Assembly (NCBI GenBank): GCA_015039365.1 | Contig: WION01000005.1 | Location: forward strand, 496,001-560,000 | DNA length: 64,000 bases | Direction: 5' to 3' | Origin: Amanita rubescens | Taxonomy: Eukaryota; Basidiomycota; Agaricomycetes; Agaricales; Amanitaceae | In this document: positions 22,216 to 34,290 of the stretch, in pieces | How the letters are laid out: every line of letters starts with the position of its first letter | Numbering within the stretch: the first letter of the stretch is position 1 | Notes under the pieces: generated by a model | The model's input: the letters and a program-made list of their open reading frames with translations, nothing else | Told to the model about the DNA's origin: nothing | The model's database searches: none | Position numbers and translations under genes: made by a program

Positions 22216-23834
22216 ATGTCCAGCAGCCGTGAACTTTGTATCCTAACATTGACAAAGACAAATACCCCGGCAACGTCCGGCGGCCGACGGCAGATTCATG
22301 TAGGCTTTGGCAACTGTATGACGTCTATACTGCAAGAAAAGGAAGCCTGGGACTCCCAGTCCATCTCCTTCAGCGAGGTTCCAGTAATGTAAGTTCATTT
22401 AGGCGCAATTATTGGGATCGATGTCATAACGTTTGGGAAATATACAGCGATTTGACGAATATCAAGAGTTCAGATAATAGCTTGAGACAAGCACTCGCAA
22501 AACAGATAAGAGATGCCTGCATAAACGTCGGATTTTTCTATGGTATACGATAAGCTGTGAACCTGCCGTGTGTTAATCTGAACACTTGCAGTAAAGAACC
22601 ATGGTTTACCAGCCGACGTCATCAACAACGCTCTAGAAGGAATTAAGGAGTTCTTTGCTCTTCCTCTCGAGACAAAAATGGAGGTAATTACATGGATACA
22701 CATCATGAAGTCTTTGTTTAATGTTTTTCAGCTCGACAAAAAGAAAACTCCAAATTTTCGAGGTTACACGGAACTTTTAGGTGCGAACAATGATCCCGAT
22801 AACGCAGGGGACATGCACGAGGGTTTTCAGTTCGGCTGGGAGGAGTTGGTCGACGATAAGGGAGCAAGAGGAGAGGAAATCGATGGCTCTATGTCAGGTG
22901 CAAACGTATGGCCGCCCAAATCAGAAGCTCCTAATTTCCGTGAAGCCGTTCTTAAATACTAGTCCGTGCACATAACTGTTATCTATTCACTCTTCTCACA
23001 ATGTTTCCTAGTCATGCAGCAGTCCAACTGGGGAGACTCATGTTCCCACTCTTCGCCCTTGCTTTGGAATTGCCTGAAGATTACTTCGAGGACAAGGCCA
23101 GTTTACAGGAAATTATTAGATTCCTTCTGCTAATATTAACGTAGACAAAGCATGCTGCTGCGATAATGGGTGTCCTACATTATCCTCCTCAAATAGGTCA
23201 AGTCGACGACCGCGTAATGGGAATCGGGGCCCACACCGAGTAGGTTTTGATTCTGTGTTTGTCTAAATTTCGACTAATATTATTTAAGTTGGGAGGTAAG
23301 TCCAGCATGGTTTCGCTGTTCTTCCTACTAAATCCGTTTTTAGTGTTTCACGATCTTGTGGCAAGAACCTGGTATACAGGCACTGCAGGTCCTTAATGCA
23401 AATCGTCAGTGGGTGAATGCCCCGCCTATTGATGGGACATTGGTTATAAAGTATACTTCTCTCCAGCTTCTTCGTACGGCTAAATGAATTGTCCTGTAGC
23501 CTCGGTGATCAGTTTGCACGCTGGACAAGTGAGCTTGTGTCATGGACCTCATAACAAACATAATTCAAGAATTCACCAGATGATGTCTTCAAATCTACAG
23601 TCCATCGTGCCGTCAACCGGAACGGAGTCCGTCGATACTCAATACCGTTATTCTTCGGAACTGATTACAATGTGAGGTTAGAGGTAAGTGATCAGTTATT
23701 CTTATAGACTTTTATTTCAATCCTGGCAGGCGATCCCGAGCTGCGTTTCCGAAACTAGACCCGCCAAGTATGAGGTTATGAATGCGGGAGAATACGTCAA
23801 AAGTCGATTCAAAGCTACTTATGGTGTTTATTAA
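22216..23834 (+). CDS. 2-oxoglutarate/Fe(II)-dependent oxygenase, isopenicillin N synthase-like
   Basis: Eleven exons: 22216-22388, 22448-22542, 22592-22683, 22732-22961, 23012-23096, 23145-23239, 23289-23295, 23344-23450, 23500-23528, 23580-23683, 23730-23834. They give 373 residues. The N-terminal DIOX_N region (VPVIDLTNI, GFFYVKNHGL) and the C-terminal oxygenase fold are both present. The iron ligands are His255 and Asp257 in GAHTDWE and His313 in STVHRAVNR; Arg323 and Ser325 of the RxS motif would bind 2-oxoglutarate. Exon 7 is only 7 nt and supplies part of the iron-site Asp codon. Intron 5 has a GC donor; no GT donor keeps the frame. ATG 22318 is an alternative start nearer the usual N-terminus. 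Substrate unknown. Confidence 0.92.
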
Positions 23835-23863
23835 CAGCAGCGTCAGTGGCTAATAGGTTGATT

Positions 23864-25933
23864 TTAACGGACTCTGAATATTTGTACATTAACTGAATTG
23901 TTCTGGCTTTCGTCGTCTCCCTGTACTCGATAATGAATCTCAACATCCAGCTCTCGCGAATTAGTTGGACTTTTGTGACAATAGAATGTTCCTGTTATCA
24001 AAGCACCTATGCATAGCGAGGTTCATGAAAATCATTTTCAGCGGATCAATCCATGAAATTCACCTTCTGTCACCCAGAAGGGCTCGCGCAACACGAACAA
24101 TGTCTGTTTCCAATGTGTTGGTATACTTTGAGGACCTGTACTGAAGCTTGTGACTCCGCCTATCTCCTTGGCAATACTTTGTCGCCTCCTTGCAGCTGGT
24201 TTACCCCCAACCGGCCAAAATTCGGCGACGACCGCTTCGCCCTCTTTGATGATCTGAACTTTGGTACCTTCGGGCACTTCCTGCCCAGACGGATTAAAGA
24301 AAACGTCAAAGTACAGCACAAGTGCAGTGACTTTGGAACGTTTCTCCGCCGTCGACACCAAAGTGAAATTCGAAGAGAAATCGAGTTGGCGAGGCGTGAT
24401 GTTGTTCACTTCAATATCCTGCGTTCAAGTAGGCATGGAATAACTGTAATAACGGTTCTCTAACCTTGATTGTAAATGGCTCGCTGAGTAACGTATCTGG
24501 TCCAACGACGTCAATGATTGCTTCTTGATAAAGACCTTCTGTCATTATTGACATGTCAAAACCTATCGGAATATTTTAGCCGTATGTTGATACGCACGTC
24601 TATGCCACTGTACCATATACATCGTTCCAGAAGTCAATCCGATCCTTGCAAACTTCTGACGCGTCGCATAGACCGAGGTTCATCCTACACTGACTGGGTG
24701 CCATGATACCACCTGGCTTGAGGAACCGGTCTCGCGCATGCAGAACAGAATCGAGCATCGATTCGTATAGAAGAGCATATCCCATCCACTCGGAAACTAT
24801 GATATCAACCTTCTCGATCCCTTCAGGAAGGGTTATCTCTTCGACTTTTCCTTTGATGACAGTGATAATATCTTCCAGGCCATTCGTCTTTACTATGTGA
24901 CGCGCCTTTTCAGCAATGTCGCTAGCTTCAATTGCTAATACCTGCCTCGCTCCAGCTTTTGCCGCGAATAGTGAAAGAATTCCGGTCCCGCAGCCAACGT
25001 CCATGACAACGGCATCGCGGAAAATGGCAGGACTTGCGAGAATGAATTTAGCATACGTCGACGTTCTCACCCTGTCTTGAATCATGATAGCATGAATGTC
25101 TAGGGATGGTACAGAACAATCAACATTTGGTTATAACATAGGATCCAAGTACCAACCATTTTCTCCATAACTTTGGAAATAGTGTTTATCGTCGCTCTCG
25201 GACTCTTTTTCTGGTTCTGTATCATTAATAGCCTCTATGAAGCTAGCTTTGTTGATTTTTTGCGCCACTAGTGTGCGGAAATCCAATAGATCTTGCTTTG
25301 CTGCGGCCAGCTGTCTACGTAGTATTCGTATTTTCTTTTCTGGATCGTTATCGACATCCTCATCTTCCGAGTCAGACCAATTTGATTGTACTTCTACAAT
25401 GTCGTCAACCATCGCGCATCTAAAATTTGTGGCTCACTGACGGAGTAGAGCATCGTTTTCAATAACGGGTATCAAATAATCGTCGGATGAGAAGATAGGT
25501 TCCGTCCCGGTCAGATTCCGCGCGTCTTCGGAAGAAAGTTTCTAGGATGTGATGATAAGTCAAAGAGATCGGTGTCGAGTACGAGGTATTACGTTTTTCC
25601 TGATATAATTAATCAAGCGGATGCGGCCATGAATATCGAGTGCTAGATTGCATGGCATGAAAATAAGAAAATCAAGAATGGTGTCAAGCACATACATAGG
25701 TTTTTGCATATCTGATCAAGGTTAAAACCGTGCTCCGTTTGGTCGTACTGTATAACTTCTTCGGCAGAGGGGAATGTAGTATCGTCGAACAGAGACTTGC
25801 AAGGCGATTGAGTAAGTGAATCTGACACCCAGTCATCCCAGTTATCGTCGTCATTCTCAAGATCCTCTTCTGAAGAGTCAAGTGACGACTCTTCTGGCTG
25901 GAATTCAACCGTGCCTTTTAGTTGGAAGCTCAT
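23864..25933 (-). CDS. Protein arginine N-methyltransferase 3 (PRMT3 type)
   Basis: PRMT3 makes asymmetric dimethylarginine, notably on ribosomal protein S2. Eight exons (25933-25696, 25642-25593, 25541-25442, 25393-25157, 25099-24614, 24562-24465, 24418-24064, 23991-23864) give 563 residues. An acidic N-terminus is followed by a single zinc-finger-like segment (C near PCKSLFDD, H in TEHGFNLD), a coiled coil (LRRQLAAAKQDLLDF), then the SAM site VGCGTGILSLFAAKAG, the double-E loop SEWMGYALLYESM, and the barrel with STGPQSIPTHWKQT. About 40 extra residues sit in the barrel after YFDVFF compared with the human enzyme. Its stop is 29 bp from the stop of the convergent oxygenase gene. Confidence 0.95.
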
Positions 25934-26791
25934 GAAATCAGGTTATCAGGAGAAGGGAGATTAAGTTATCCTCCACGTGATGACGGAAAACTCAATGTAA
26001 TTGGCAAGCTCTTGCCATTGCAGGCCAGAAGACATGAGTACACGAGTTTCTCGCGGGCTTGATTTACTCGGAATTGCGGTCGCGATATGATATGCACTAC
26101 TCATCTTGATATCGATACCTACGGCGACTATTCAAGGTGTCGCGCCGCACTTGCAAATTAGTGCTTGTCGCTCTTCTGATATGTTGATGCCCGTTAACAG
26201 ATCGAATGGTGGTATACTCATGTCTCGGGGTGGTAGAGGATTAAAATCTGATCTCGGGCGACCTCATCTTTCAGCGGCTTGTTATCTTATTCGGCATCTG
26301 TTCAAACCATGATATGCAACACATTGGATGGGCGGGGGAAAGGCCGATTCACAGCACCTTTTCAGCGCCATAAGCGTTCGAGCTCCCCCCAAGAGGTTGT
26401 TTATTTAAATTCACGGAGCGCGACGCGAGTAACGGCTTAAGTGTCGGGACTGAAATCATCACATTTTGCATCGCGAAAGTTCAACGCTGGTATCATGTCC
26501 GCAAATATGTTGACTGCTCCCCATGTCTGCCATGTCGTCTAAACACCCGTATAGGTCAAATCAGACTCACATGTGAAGGTATGCAGTCAAGGTACGGAAT
26601 CTGAAGAGTAGTCTAACCTTGTTGACAGGTAAATCTTACATGTTGCTTCCAATTACAGGAACGATCCAAGTATAGTCAAACCGATTGGAATAGGGGTAGC
26701 ATTGTCTAACCATCGTGGAGGATATACTGGAATCGAAAATGTTACGACTTACTGTACTATACAAGTCTCCTCGTTCAAACTATCGATTTGA
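25934..26791. other. Intergenic region between PRMT3 and CCDC25
   Basis: In these 858 bp I find only short unconserved frames. The PRMT3 promoter should lie at the left end and the 3' flank of the CCDC25 gene at the right end. No RNA gene or repeat is recognised. Confidence 0.45.
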
Positions 26792-27789
26792 TCACATAAA
26801 GTCATCTATCATCTCCCGCACAGACTTTTGTGGAGTCGATTCTTCTTCTTCTTCTTCGGCGTTGAATAACGAGTCATAAGAGTGTGCAGCCTTTTCTGCC
26901 TCCCTAGCACGTGTAAGCTCTTGTTCAGCTTTACGCTAAAGTCATGGTCAACACTTAGCAAACCTGTAACTAAAAACGTGTACCCTTTCAGTCGCAGCGG
27001 CTCGTTTCTGAGCTGCTTCTGCCTTGAGACGATCGACCCTTTCTTGCTCATGATTGACCTCGCGCTCTACTTTGGTTTTATTCAGTCGATTTACTATGGG
27101 ATTTTCGCGTTTTGCGACGTGCACTTCAATACACTTTAGTTTCTTGCATCTTCAAGACAGAAAGCTTCATGCTTGCCTCGCTTCACCTATTGGGTAGCTT
27201 CAATCTTTGCGCTGTAGAGGAAAGAAAAGAAAAGATGGCCTTACACGTTTGTCATTGTGAAAGGAAACTTGGCCGACGGCCATGTCACCTGTTTTCTATC
27301 ACAAGCTACAGAAAGGTAAATCCTCGTCATAGTGACATACCTTGAGGTTATCCGCAGGGGTATATATGATCGACAAATTGTCCTTCTTGTTGCCTTAATG
27401 TTCTGACGTTCCTTCAACAATACCTCCCTGTTGGATGATGAACTGTACCTTCGATAGAGTTGGCCTTCACAAGTTGGGCACAATCAGTAAGTAGTGCTTC
27501 TGGTATGTTCTCCCATATCATTGATTCCGGCATTCTGAGATATACATGGGCCGATGAGAGCTTGTCAACATGGAACCAAATGTCTTGTGGCCATGCGTAT
27601 TTAATGAGGTCCTCGTCTGGTTAACGTTTCAGCGGGATCTTGATATTAGATAATATATACTGACTCTCGTGCTTATCGCGGCCCATGTAAATGGTGACCG
27701 AAGGGTCAACGGCTTTCGGTCGGGTATGAATAGATATATTAGCCAGATCTGAGCTGGAACGCACCAGCAGAGGAGAAGAAGAGAACCAT
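26792..27789 (-). CDS. CCDC25/Jlp2-family protein
   Basis: Seven exons (27789-27765, 27712-27665, 27616-27449, 27393-27341, 27295-27245, 27142-26984, 26935-26792) give 215 residues; the human protein has 208. The conserved NFACT-R-like front half shows [66 protein letters not shown]. The rear half is a charged coiled coil ([12 protein letters not shown]) ending in an acidic EEEEEES stretch. The intron before exon 6 is about 102 nt; the join was chosen because it restores the conserved [13 protein letters not shown] register. Yeast Jlp2 has been linked to translation quality control and human CCDC25 to DNA sensing, so the role here is open. Confidence 0.92.
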
Positions 27790-27976
27790 AGATGTGGTGA
27801 GACGAAGCGCGTGGGAAATCCAAGGCTAGCCGTGATTGTGGTTGTGACTGTTCTCATTTAGCGCCTTGGCTACGGACTTGCAAAGTCAGTAAGTATTTTT
27901 ATATGCTTTTCATCGTCAAACCTGATCTCCTGCCATCTATCATAAGCTCATTACCTCATATTCAACACACGGAAAC
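27790..27976. promoter_or_regulatory. Bidirectional promoter of CCDC25 and RBM25
   Basis: The start codons point away from each other and are 187 bp apart. No TATA box stands out. Confidence 0.45.
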
Positions 27977-30178
27977 ATGCAACAGGCACCTAACCGTTTG
28001 GGACTTGGTTTGCGTCCACCTGCGCCGTCTTTCGGTCAAGGCCCCTCAATCTCGGCTCTCGCACAACAACAACAACAACAAATGCACTTTGCGCCTCCTC
28101 AAGTACATAAACAGACAACGTTGTTCGTCGGCTCAATATCAGGGGGTATCACAGATGCATTTCTTAATCAGTTGTTATCCGTGCGTATCGCCCACACCAC
28201 CTTCTTCACCTATTCATCTGTTTGTTTCACAGGCTTGCGGCCCCGTAAAGTCATTCAAGCGCCTCATCACTCCTGCTAATAAACCACAAGGCTTTGGCTT
28301 TGCGGAGTTCGAGGAGCCCGATGGTTCCCTTCGAGCGGTAACGTTGCTAAATGGTGTAGAGCTTCCTGCTCTGGAGGATGGATGCGCTAACAAGAAATTG
28401 CTGGTGCGTGGAATAGTTATTGGAATACGTGTTCTAACCCACAGCACACATACAGGTTAAAGCTGATGAAAAAACGCGGTTGTTCTTGGATGCATACAAC
28501 GCACATCGTATGTCGACGAATGTAAGATTTGTCGACGTGTCAAAAAATACATATTGAACCTGATTTTGAATAACTGTAGGACGACGAAGAACTGACTCAG
28601 AAGGCAAAGGAAAAAATCGATGGACTGCTTGCCGATATTAAGCGGATTTCAGAAGATGCTGCAAGTAGTGGTCTCATTGACAGAGAAAAATATGTTATCC
28701 CTCCACACCTCCATGACCTACATGAAGCCGATTTGCCGGAAACGCAGCGCGGCCTCGTAATTTCTGAAATTGCTCAATTCCGCGAGCGAGCGGCTAAAAG
28801 AGAGCGTGAAAAAATGAGAGATGTGCGAGAAAGTATACCTCTGCTGGTGCCAAGCGGCCCAAAACGCGAATGGGGGAAATCGCAATCGCAGCAAGGGACT
28901 CCACCGTCGAAAACTCAGGCAACAGGTAAAGGTTCACAGGGTTATAGTAAGCCAGTCGGATTTGTGAAAGCAGAAAGTGATGATCCTGGGAGGTCCACTG
29001 AGTTCATGAAGACCGACGAAGAGTTGGAAGCTGAGAGAAAGGAAGCACGGCGACGGGACGAGGAAAACTCATTCAGGGATGTAAGTATCGACTTTCAAAA
29101 CCACTGCTTGTAAGCTTATGATAACGTTTCAGCGGGAGCGGCGATATGAACCGAGGGAGAGAGTGCGCATACAGGGACTTGAGCGAGCAATGACAAGGGA
29201 CCGTGCGACGAAGGAAGCAGAAGAGAAGGATCGGGTTGAAATGCGCCAGCGATTAGACATTTGGGACGATGATGAAAGTGATGAGCTTTTCTACGTTGAC
29301 CGGTTTGTGTATTCACCACTCCTGGTTTTCTGTATCTCACCACCCCCCAAGCGCACGATGGCGTCACATCAGGGCCCGAAGAGTCGAGTCAGAGGAGGCA
29401 GCTGATGCTAAATCGAGGGTTTATGAGGAGCAGGAGGCGGAGAATCTGCGTCGCGAATCGGAAGATTTCTTGGCCAAACAAATGGATGAGATGCAAGCCT
29501 TGGCAGAGGAACAGCGAAAGGCTGGTATGCTGTTGGATGACGGTGCCCCTGTGAAGTTGAACGTTTCTATTGCTACTTCAACGACCAAAGACAAAGAGCC
29601 AATTACTAAAGAAAAGGCTGCGCCCATTGTCTTTGGCCAGGAAGACGAGGAGGAAGACGGTATTAAGAAACGCAAGGTACCACTGGTCAAGCTTGATTTC
29701 AGTGTGGCAGAAAGTGGGGAGCAGGTCCGCGAGAGGTTGGAAAGAATTCGTTTGTCCGTTCCTCACGACAAGGAGTCACTATTCAAGGCAAAAGTGAGGT
29801 GGGACGGATTAACAGATGTGAGTCCAGCACTCTAACTGTGACATCATGAGCTGAATTATCGGCTTTTAGTCTCTCGTGGATAGGAAATTCGAATCGTTGG
29901 TGAAGCGGCTGATGGTCAAGCACCTTGGTGAGATGGAGGAAGACGATTTGATTTTGTTCGTTCTTGAGCATCTTAAAGACCACAAGGGGCCTCAAAAGCT
30001 TGTTGAGGGGCTGGAACCAGTATGTAATTGTCACTCTATCATGGACTCCGAATCTGAACCTTCGCAGGTGCTGGAAGAAGAAGCGGTTGAATTTGTCGTT
30101 GGACTTTGGCGCCAGATTATTTTCGAAAGTATGGCTTATGGTGAAGGGTTGTTGACAGAGAAGATGATGGTCGACTGA
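27977..30178 (+). CDS. RBM25-type splicing factor (RRM plus PWI domain)
   Basis: RBM25 (yeast relative Snu71) works with the U1 snRNP in 5' splice-site choice. Eight exons (27977-28180, 28233-28403, 28456-28521, 28580-29080, 29133-29302, 29352-29817, 29870-30019, 30068-30178) give 612 residues. A glutamine run and an RRM open the protein, with TTLFVGSISGGI as RNP2 and GFGFAEFE as RNP1. A long charged RE/RD-rich middle follows (REREKMRD, EEAADAKSRVYEEQEAENLRRE). The C-terminal 85 residues are a PWI domain (SLVDRKFESLVKRLMVKHLGEMEE and a GLWRQIIFESM helix). All introns are 48-55 nt GT-AG. Confidence 0.94.
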
Positions 30179-30917
30179 GTGTTGGTGACTAACCAATGTC
30201 AGTTGATCACTCCTGTTCTTGAGGAGTGCAGGTGCGTGAGTAGCATTGGCGTGCGGTACGCTGAGGCAAGCGGGGTCTGTCGAGATTGTTAATAATTGCT
30301 TCGTGGCATGGGACCTGGGTAATATGCGCGAGACTTTTCAGGAGATGGTTAGTGACGTGAGTTCACCATTCAATTTGTTCCTGAGATGTAAATAATATTC
30401 CTTTCTTCTGCTGCTGTTGAAACCAAGTAGTTTCCAAATATTGGTTTGGAAGAGTATATTTATCACTGCTAAGTCTCAATTCTGTCTTCGTGTTTCATAT
30501 TGCTAGAAATTACTCACGGCTGAGAAAATCAGCCTGTTTTGACTATAGTTATATAGAGCTCCTGGTAGCTCGGTTTGCGAGATGCAGGATCAAACGGCAT
30601 TGGTGTTCTTGCGACAGTAGCACGTGCTGTTGTTTTACGTTAGACAGCCATGCGAAACGCCGTTCATGGATGAAACTGCGTCCGTTTCTATCGCGGTTTC
30701 CCCTTTTTGTCCCATGAGATTCTTGTGAGCTGTCTCGCATATAATGCATAATGACCTGCCGGCGGTCCACAGCGGTCGCAAGCGATGTCATCATACCTAT
30801 TACAGATCGCTACATCAGAAATCACGATCATTATCATCAGATGGCCCGAGTATCCTTTACGTATCGAGCGTAAGTATATAAGACCAGCACGGGCCATGTG
30901 CTTCAGTCCGACCGACG
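30179..30917. other. Intergenic region, trehalase promoter
   Basis: 739 bp without a conserved frame. A TATATAAG element sits at 30875-30882, and a CCCCT motif (stress-response-element-like) lies near 30700-30704. The 3' flank of RBM25 occupies the left end. Confidence 0.5.
30875..30882 (+). promoter_or_regulatory. TATA box of the trehalase gene
   Basis: TATATAAG is 35 bp before the start codon at 30918, which predicts a very short 5' leader of a few bases to about ten bases. Confidence 0.5.
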
Positions 30918-33833
30918 ATGCAGTCGGTGTACTGGGCCTTCCTAATATTCGTGATAGCAAGGGGGAATGCGCAAACGACCGCTGTGCCAAGTCCCACGGC
31001 TTCTTTGACCTCACAACTACCTTCTCAGGCGCCATTGCCACCAAAGCAAAGTTGGTGCCCATCGGACATATTCTGCGCGGGTGCAGTAAGCATGTCGTGC
31101 TGTTGTCCAACGGACGTGACTAAACTCACGTTTATGGAAGTTGCTTCAAACAGTAGATGTTGCTAACGTATACCCGGATTCCAAGACGTTTGTTGACAAA
31201 GTAAGAGGCCTCTGTCGTAAACCGTTGGAGATTGAGATTCATCTCCATTTTCAGCCAACTAGTAAAAGCCCACAACAGGTGCTTTCTGATTTCAACAATA
31301 TATCGACTGGAACCACATATGGAGAAATTGTCAACTTTTTGGACACGGATTTCTCTGGAGAGGGCCAGGAGTTGGAAGCTTTATCTCTTTCTAATTTCAA
31401 TAGCAACCCGCCATTCCTTCAAAACGTGACGGATTCTTTGCTTCAAGCATGGTCCAAAACTGTTCATGGCTACTGGACTCAGCTGATTCGAGGAAGCAAC
31501 GATTCACGAATTTGTGAATCTAATCTTTGCCAGAGTACCTTTATACCGTTGAACCATTCATTTGTTATTCCAGGTAATTTAATCTTTCTTCATACTTGTG
31601 AATCAGCTCAAACCTTGTGTCCAGGCGGTCGCTTTAGAGAACAATATTACTGGGACAGCTTCTGGATTATAGAAGGGCTTATACAATCGCAACTTTTGGA
31701 CATTGCGAATGGAACGCTGCAAAATTTCATGGATGAACTGGACTTGTATGGATTCATTCCGAACGGGGGACGCATATATTGTACGTTGCATATTATACTT
31801 GGGATTCTCCTCCTCATTTCGCGTAGACCTTGACCGTTCGCAGCCACCATTGTTCATTCAGGTGAGTTTTCCGCTTTTGAATTTGGTTCTACTATTGAGA
31901 TTCTTTTCAGATGTTGGCGCGATATGTCGCCGCAAGTGGTGACAACAGTATCCTTGGGCGTGCCCTGCCAATGGCTGAGGTATAATCATCCTATATTCAA
32001 GTCGAGAAGATTTGCAAATGACTGTCTGGTACAGAAAGAGTTGTCCTGGTGGGATACACACCGCTCGATACGAGTCACAAGCCCGTTCTCCAACCAGACA
32101 TTCAAGATGTATAGATATGATGTAAATAACAGCGCACCTCGCCCTGAATCATATCTCTCAGGTAAAGCAATGCCGATGTATCTATCTTTCCTCCTGTGAC
32201 CTCATATGGGTTTAGACTACACATTGGCGACTTCTCCGGATAGCGGTCCTACTCTGAACGAGACCGAACAAACAGCACTGTACGCCGAGCTTGCCAGCGG
32301 TGCCGAAACTGGTGAGTGCCCAATAGCATAATATCATCTTACTGACCCAAGGATAGGCTGGGACTATAGCACAAGATTTTTCTATGACGGTTCTGGAGCC
32401 CAAGGGTTACGAAGTCTCAACGTTAGAGGAACCGTTCCGGTAGATCTGAACAGCATTCTTTGTGCGACACCTCATTTCTTTTTCTTTTTCAGTGCCGTGA
32501 TTGACTAAGAAATAGATAAAAACCACGTCTTGCTTGCTGGCTTGTACGGTTCCTCTAACCAAGCTGCTGCTGAACGTCATCTGAGTGCTGCTGCCGCTCT
32601 CAATGGAGGGATTCTCGACTTGTTCTGGGATTCAACAAAGGTTTGGTCGCTCCCCTTTTACCTGTCATTCTCCCGTCTCATTATTCTAGCTTGCATTCTA
32701 CGATTTCAATCTTCGTACTAATGCGAGAAACACGGTTTTCTCTGCAGCGACATTTTATCCACTTTGGAGTGGCATCATTCCACTGGAGTTGGTAGCAAGT
32801 AGTAGTGCCGCCTTCGGGTTCTTCTCATCCTTGAACATGGTCCTGAACCGCTACAATGGAACTTTCCCGGTCACATTCAATGTTTCTGGTCAGCAATGGT
32901 ACGCTTTCCTCCGCCTATGCAACCGGCCGAGTCTTATGCATGGCTAGGGATGCCCCTAACGCCTGGCCACCTCATCAGTATATAATATTGCAAGCATTGA
33001 ATGCGTTGCCTTCAAATGTAACCAGCGGATCTCTTCCCACCCCGAATAGCGGCCAATCCACGTACTCTTTGATACCCTCAGGACAGATTGGCATCCAGGA
33101 GTCAGATTTACTCGGGCAACCGATTTACATTGCAGGCAAATCTCACAATGCGAGTTCCGCAGGATCAGCAGCGGACATCAATACGCTGAGTGGTACTGTC
33201 ATTAACGGAGGCAATGCAACGACAGGAGAAGGATGGGCTAGCACTTTGCAAAGAGAACTTGCAAATCGGTACTTTACGAGCGCGTTCTGTAGCTGGTGCG
33301 TCCCCATTCATCGTAAATATGAACTATATCTAACTTCCGTTTTTCAAGGTATTCGACAGGTGGATCGATATCCGGGGTTCTTCCGCAACTTTCAGCTGCA
33401 GCTTTGAACGTTACTCAGAGTGTCGATAACACCGGGAACGTGAGTTCATCACCTGCTTTTTTTTGGCCTTCGAGATTCAAAGGTCATTCTATAGATGTTC
33501 GAAAAATTCTCAATTCTTGATGTTGACTCTTCCGGACGTGGTGGTGAATACACTGTTCAGGTCCGTACAAATTGTTTATATGTTAATCCTCACATAGCTA
33601 AAGGATGACACCATCTACAGGTGGGATTTGGCTGGACAAACGGTGTCGTTTTGTGGACTGCCAGCAACTATGGAAATGTCCTTGTTGCACCCAAGTGTCC
33701 CAATTTACTGGATGCACCGAATGCATCGTCGACTAGCACAAAGAACGCCGGTGCAGGATTAGTGGAGCAATTTTCACTCGTAGTTTCGATCTCAGTGATT
33801 CTAATAACTTCCGCTTTGACGCTATTTATGTGA
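30918..33833 (+). CDS. GH37 trehalase, secreted and probably membrane- or GPI-anchored
   Basis: It splits trehalose into two glucoses outside the cell. Fifteen exons (first 30918-31085, last 33621-33833) give 728 residues with every junction in frame. A signal peptide covers about residues 1-18. Both trehalase signatures are present: PGGRFREQYYWDSFW at about residue 182 and QWDAPNAWPP at about residue 489. The C-terminal catalytic region reads EKFSILD, then GRGGEYTVQVGFGWTNGV. Several N-x-S/T sites fit secretion. After a Ser/Thr-rich linker the protein ends in a hydrophobic stretch (LVVSISVILITSALTLFM) of the kind replaced by a GPI anchor. The catalytic domain is the periplasmic/TreA type and not the regulated cytosolic neutral type, because the Ca-binding N-terminal region is absent. 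Confidence 0.95.
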
Positions 33834-34290
33834 AGTTCTTTAGTTTTGAAAATTCAGATATGAGATTAACAAGCATTGGCAATGATTATTGGCGCTGCAA
33901 TAGTCAAGTATTCGTCGTTCACAATCGATAAGTTGAGTGGACCTCGCATATCCTTTCAGTCGAGACCGGCTTCGCGTCTGGGGTGTGGAGGCCAGAGGAT
34001 ATCATCAACGCAGTTGAACGTGTTCTATCATATGCGTCCAAACTTTGATCTTGATATCTTTACAAACGGGCGCTCACTCCGACTCGGATAGGTTGCCACG
34101 TCACAGGGCGATCCCCACGTCCAAAATATATTATCAACTTGCGGATTGCTGACATGACGTCTGAACGGATTAATACTTCACGCCGTCTGATCATGGGTAT
34201 TTGCAATATGGGGTGTCTATATTATGAGTAGAGTACGGCTAACAGTGCGAGTTGCGGTGGGAGGGTTATAATACAAAAAGCGAATACACA
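33834..34290. other. Intergenic region between convergent trehalase and MSP1
   Basis: It holds the two 3' flanks. I see no gene or repeat in it. Confidence 0.45.

Noticed and set aside
23570..23580. Acceptor at 23569 for oxygenase exon 10
   Set aside because: It brings an immediate stop; the acceptor at 23579 restores the conserved WTNDVFKST.
26106..26312. 68-codon plus-strand frame in the PRMT3-CCDC25 gap
   Set aside because: No family resemblance, no intron signals and no skewed composition; chance frame.
29269..29352. Frame running through an RBM25 intron (29303-29351)
   Set aside because: The 49-nt segment has GT-AG ends, and removing it restores the conserved ARWRHIRARR continuation; it is an intron.
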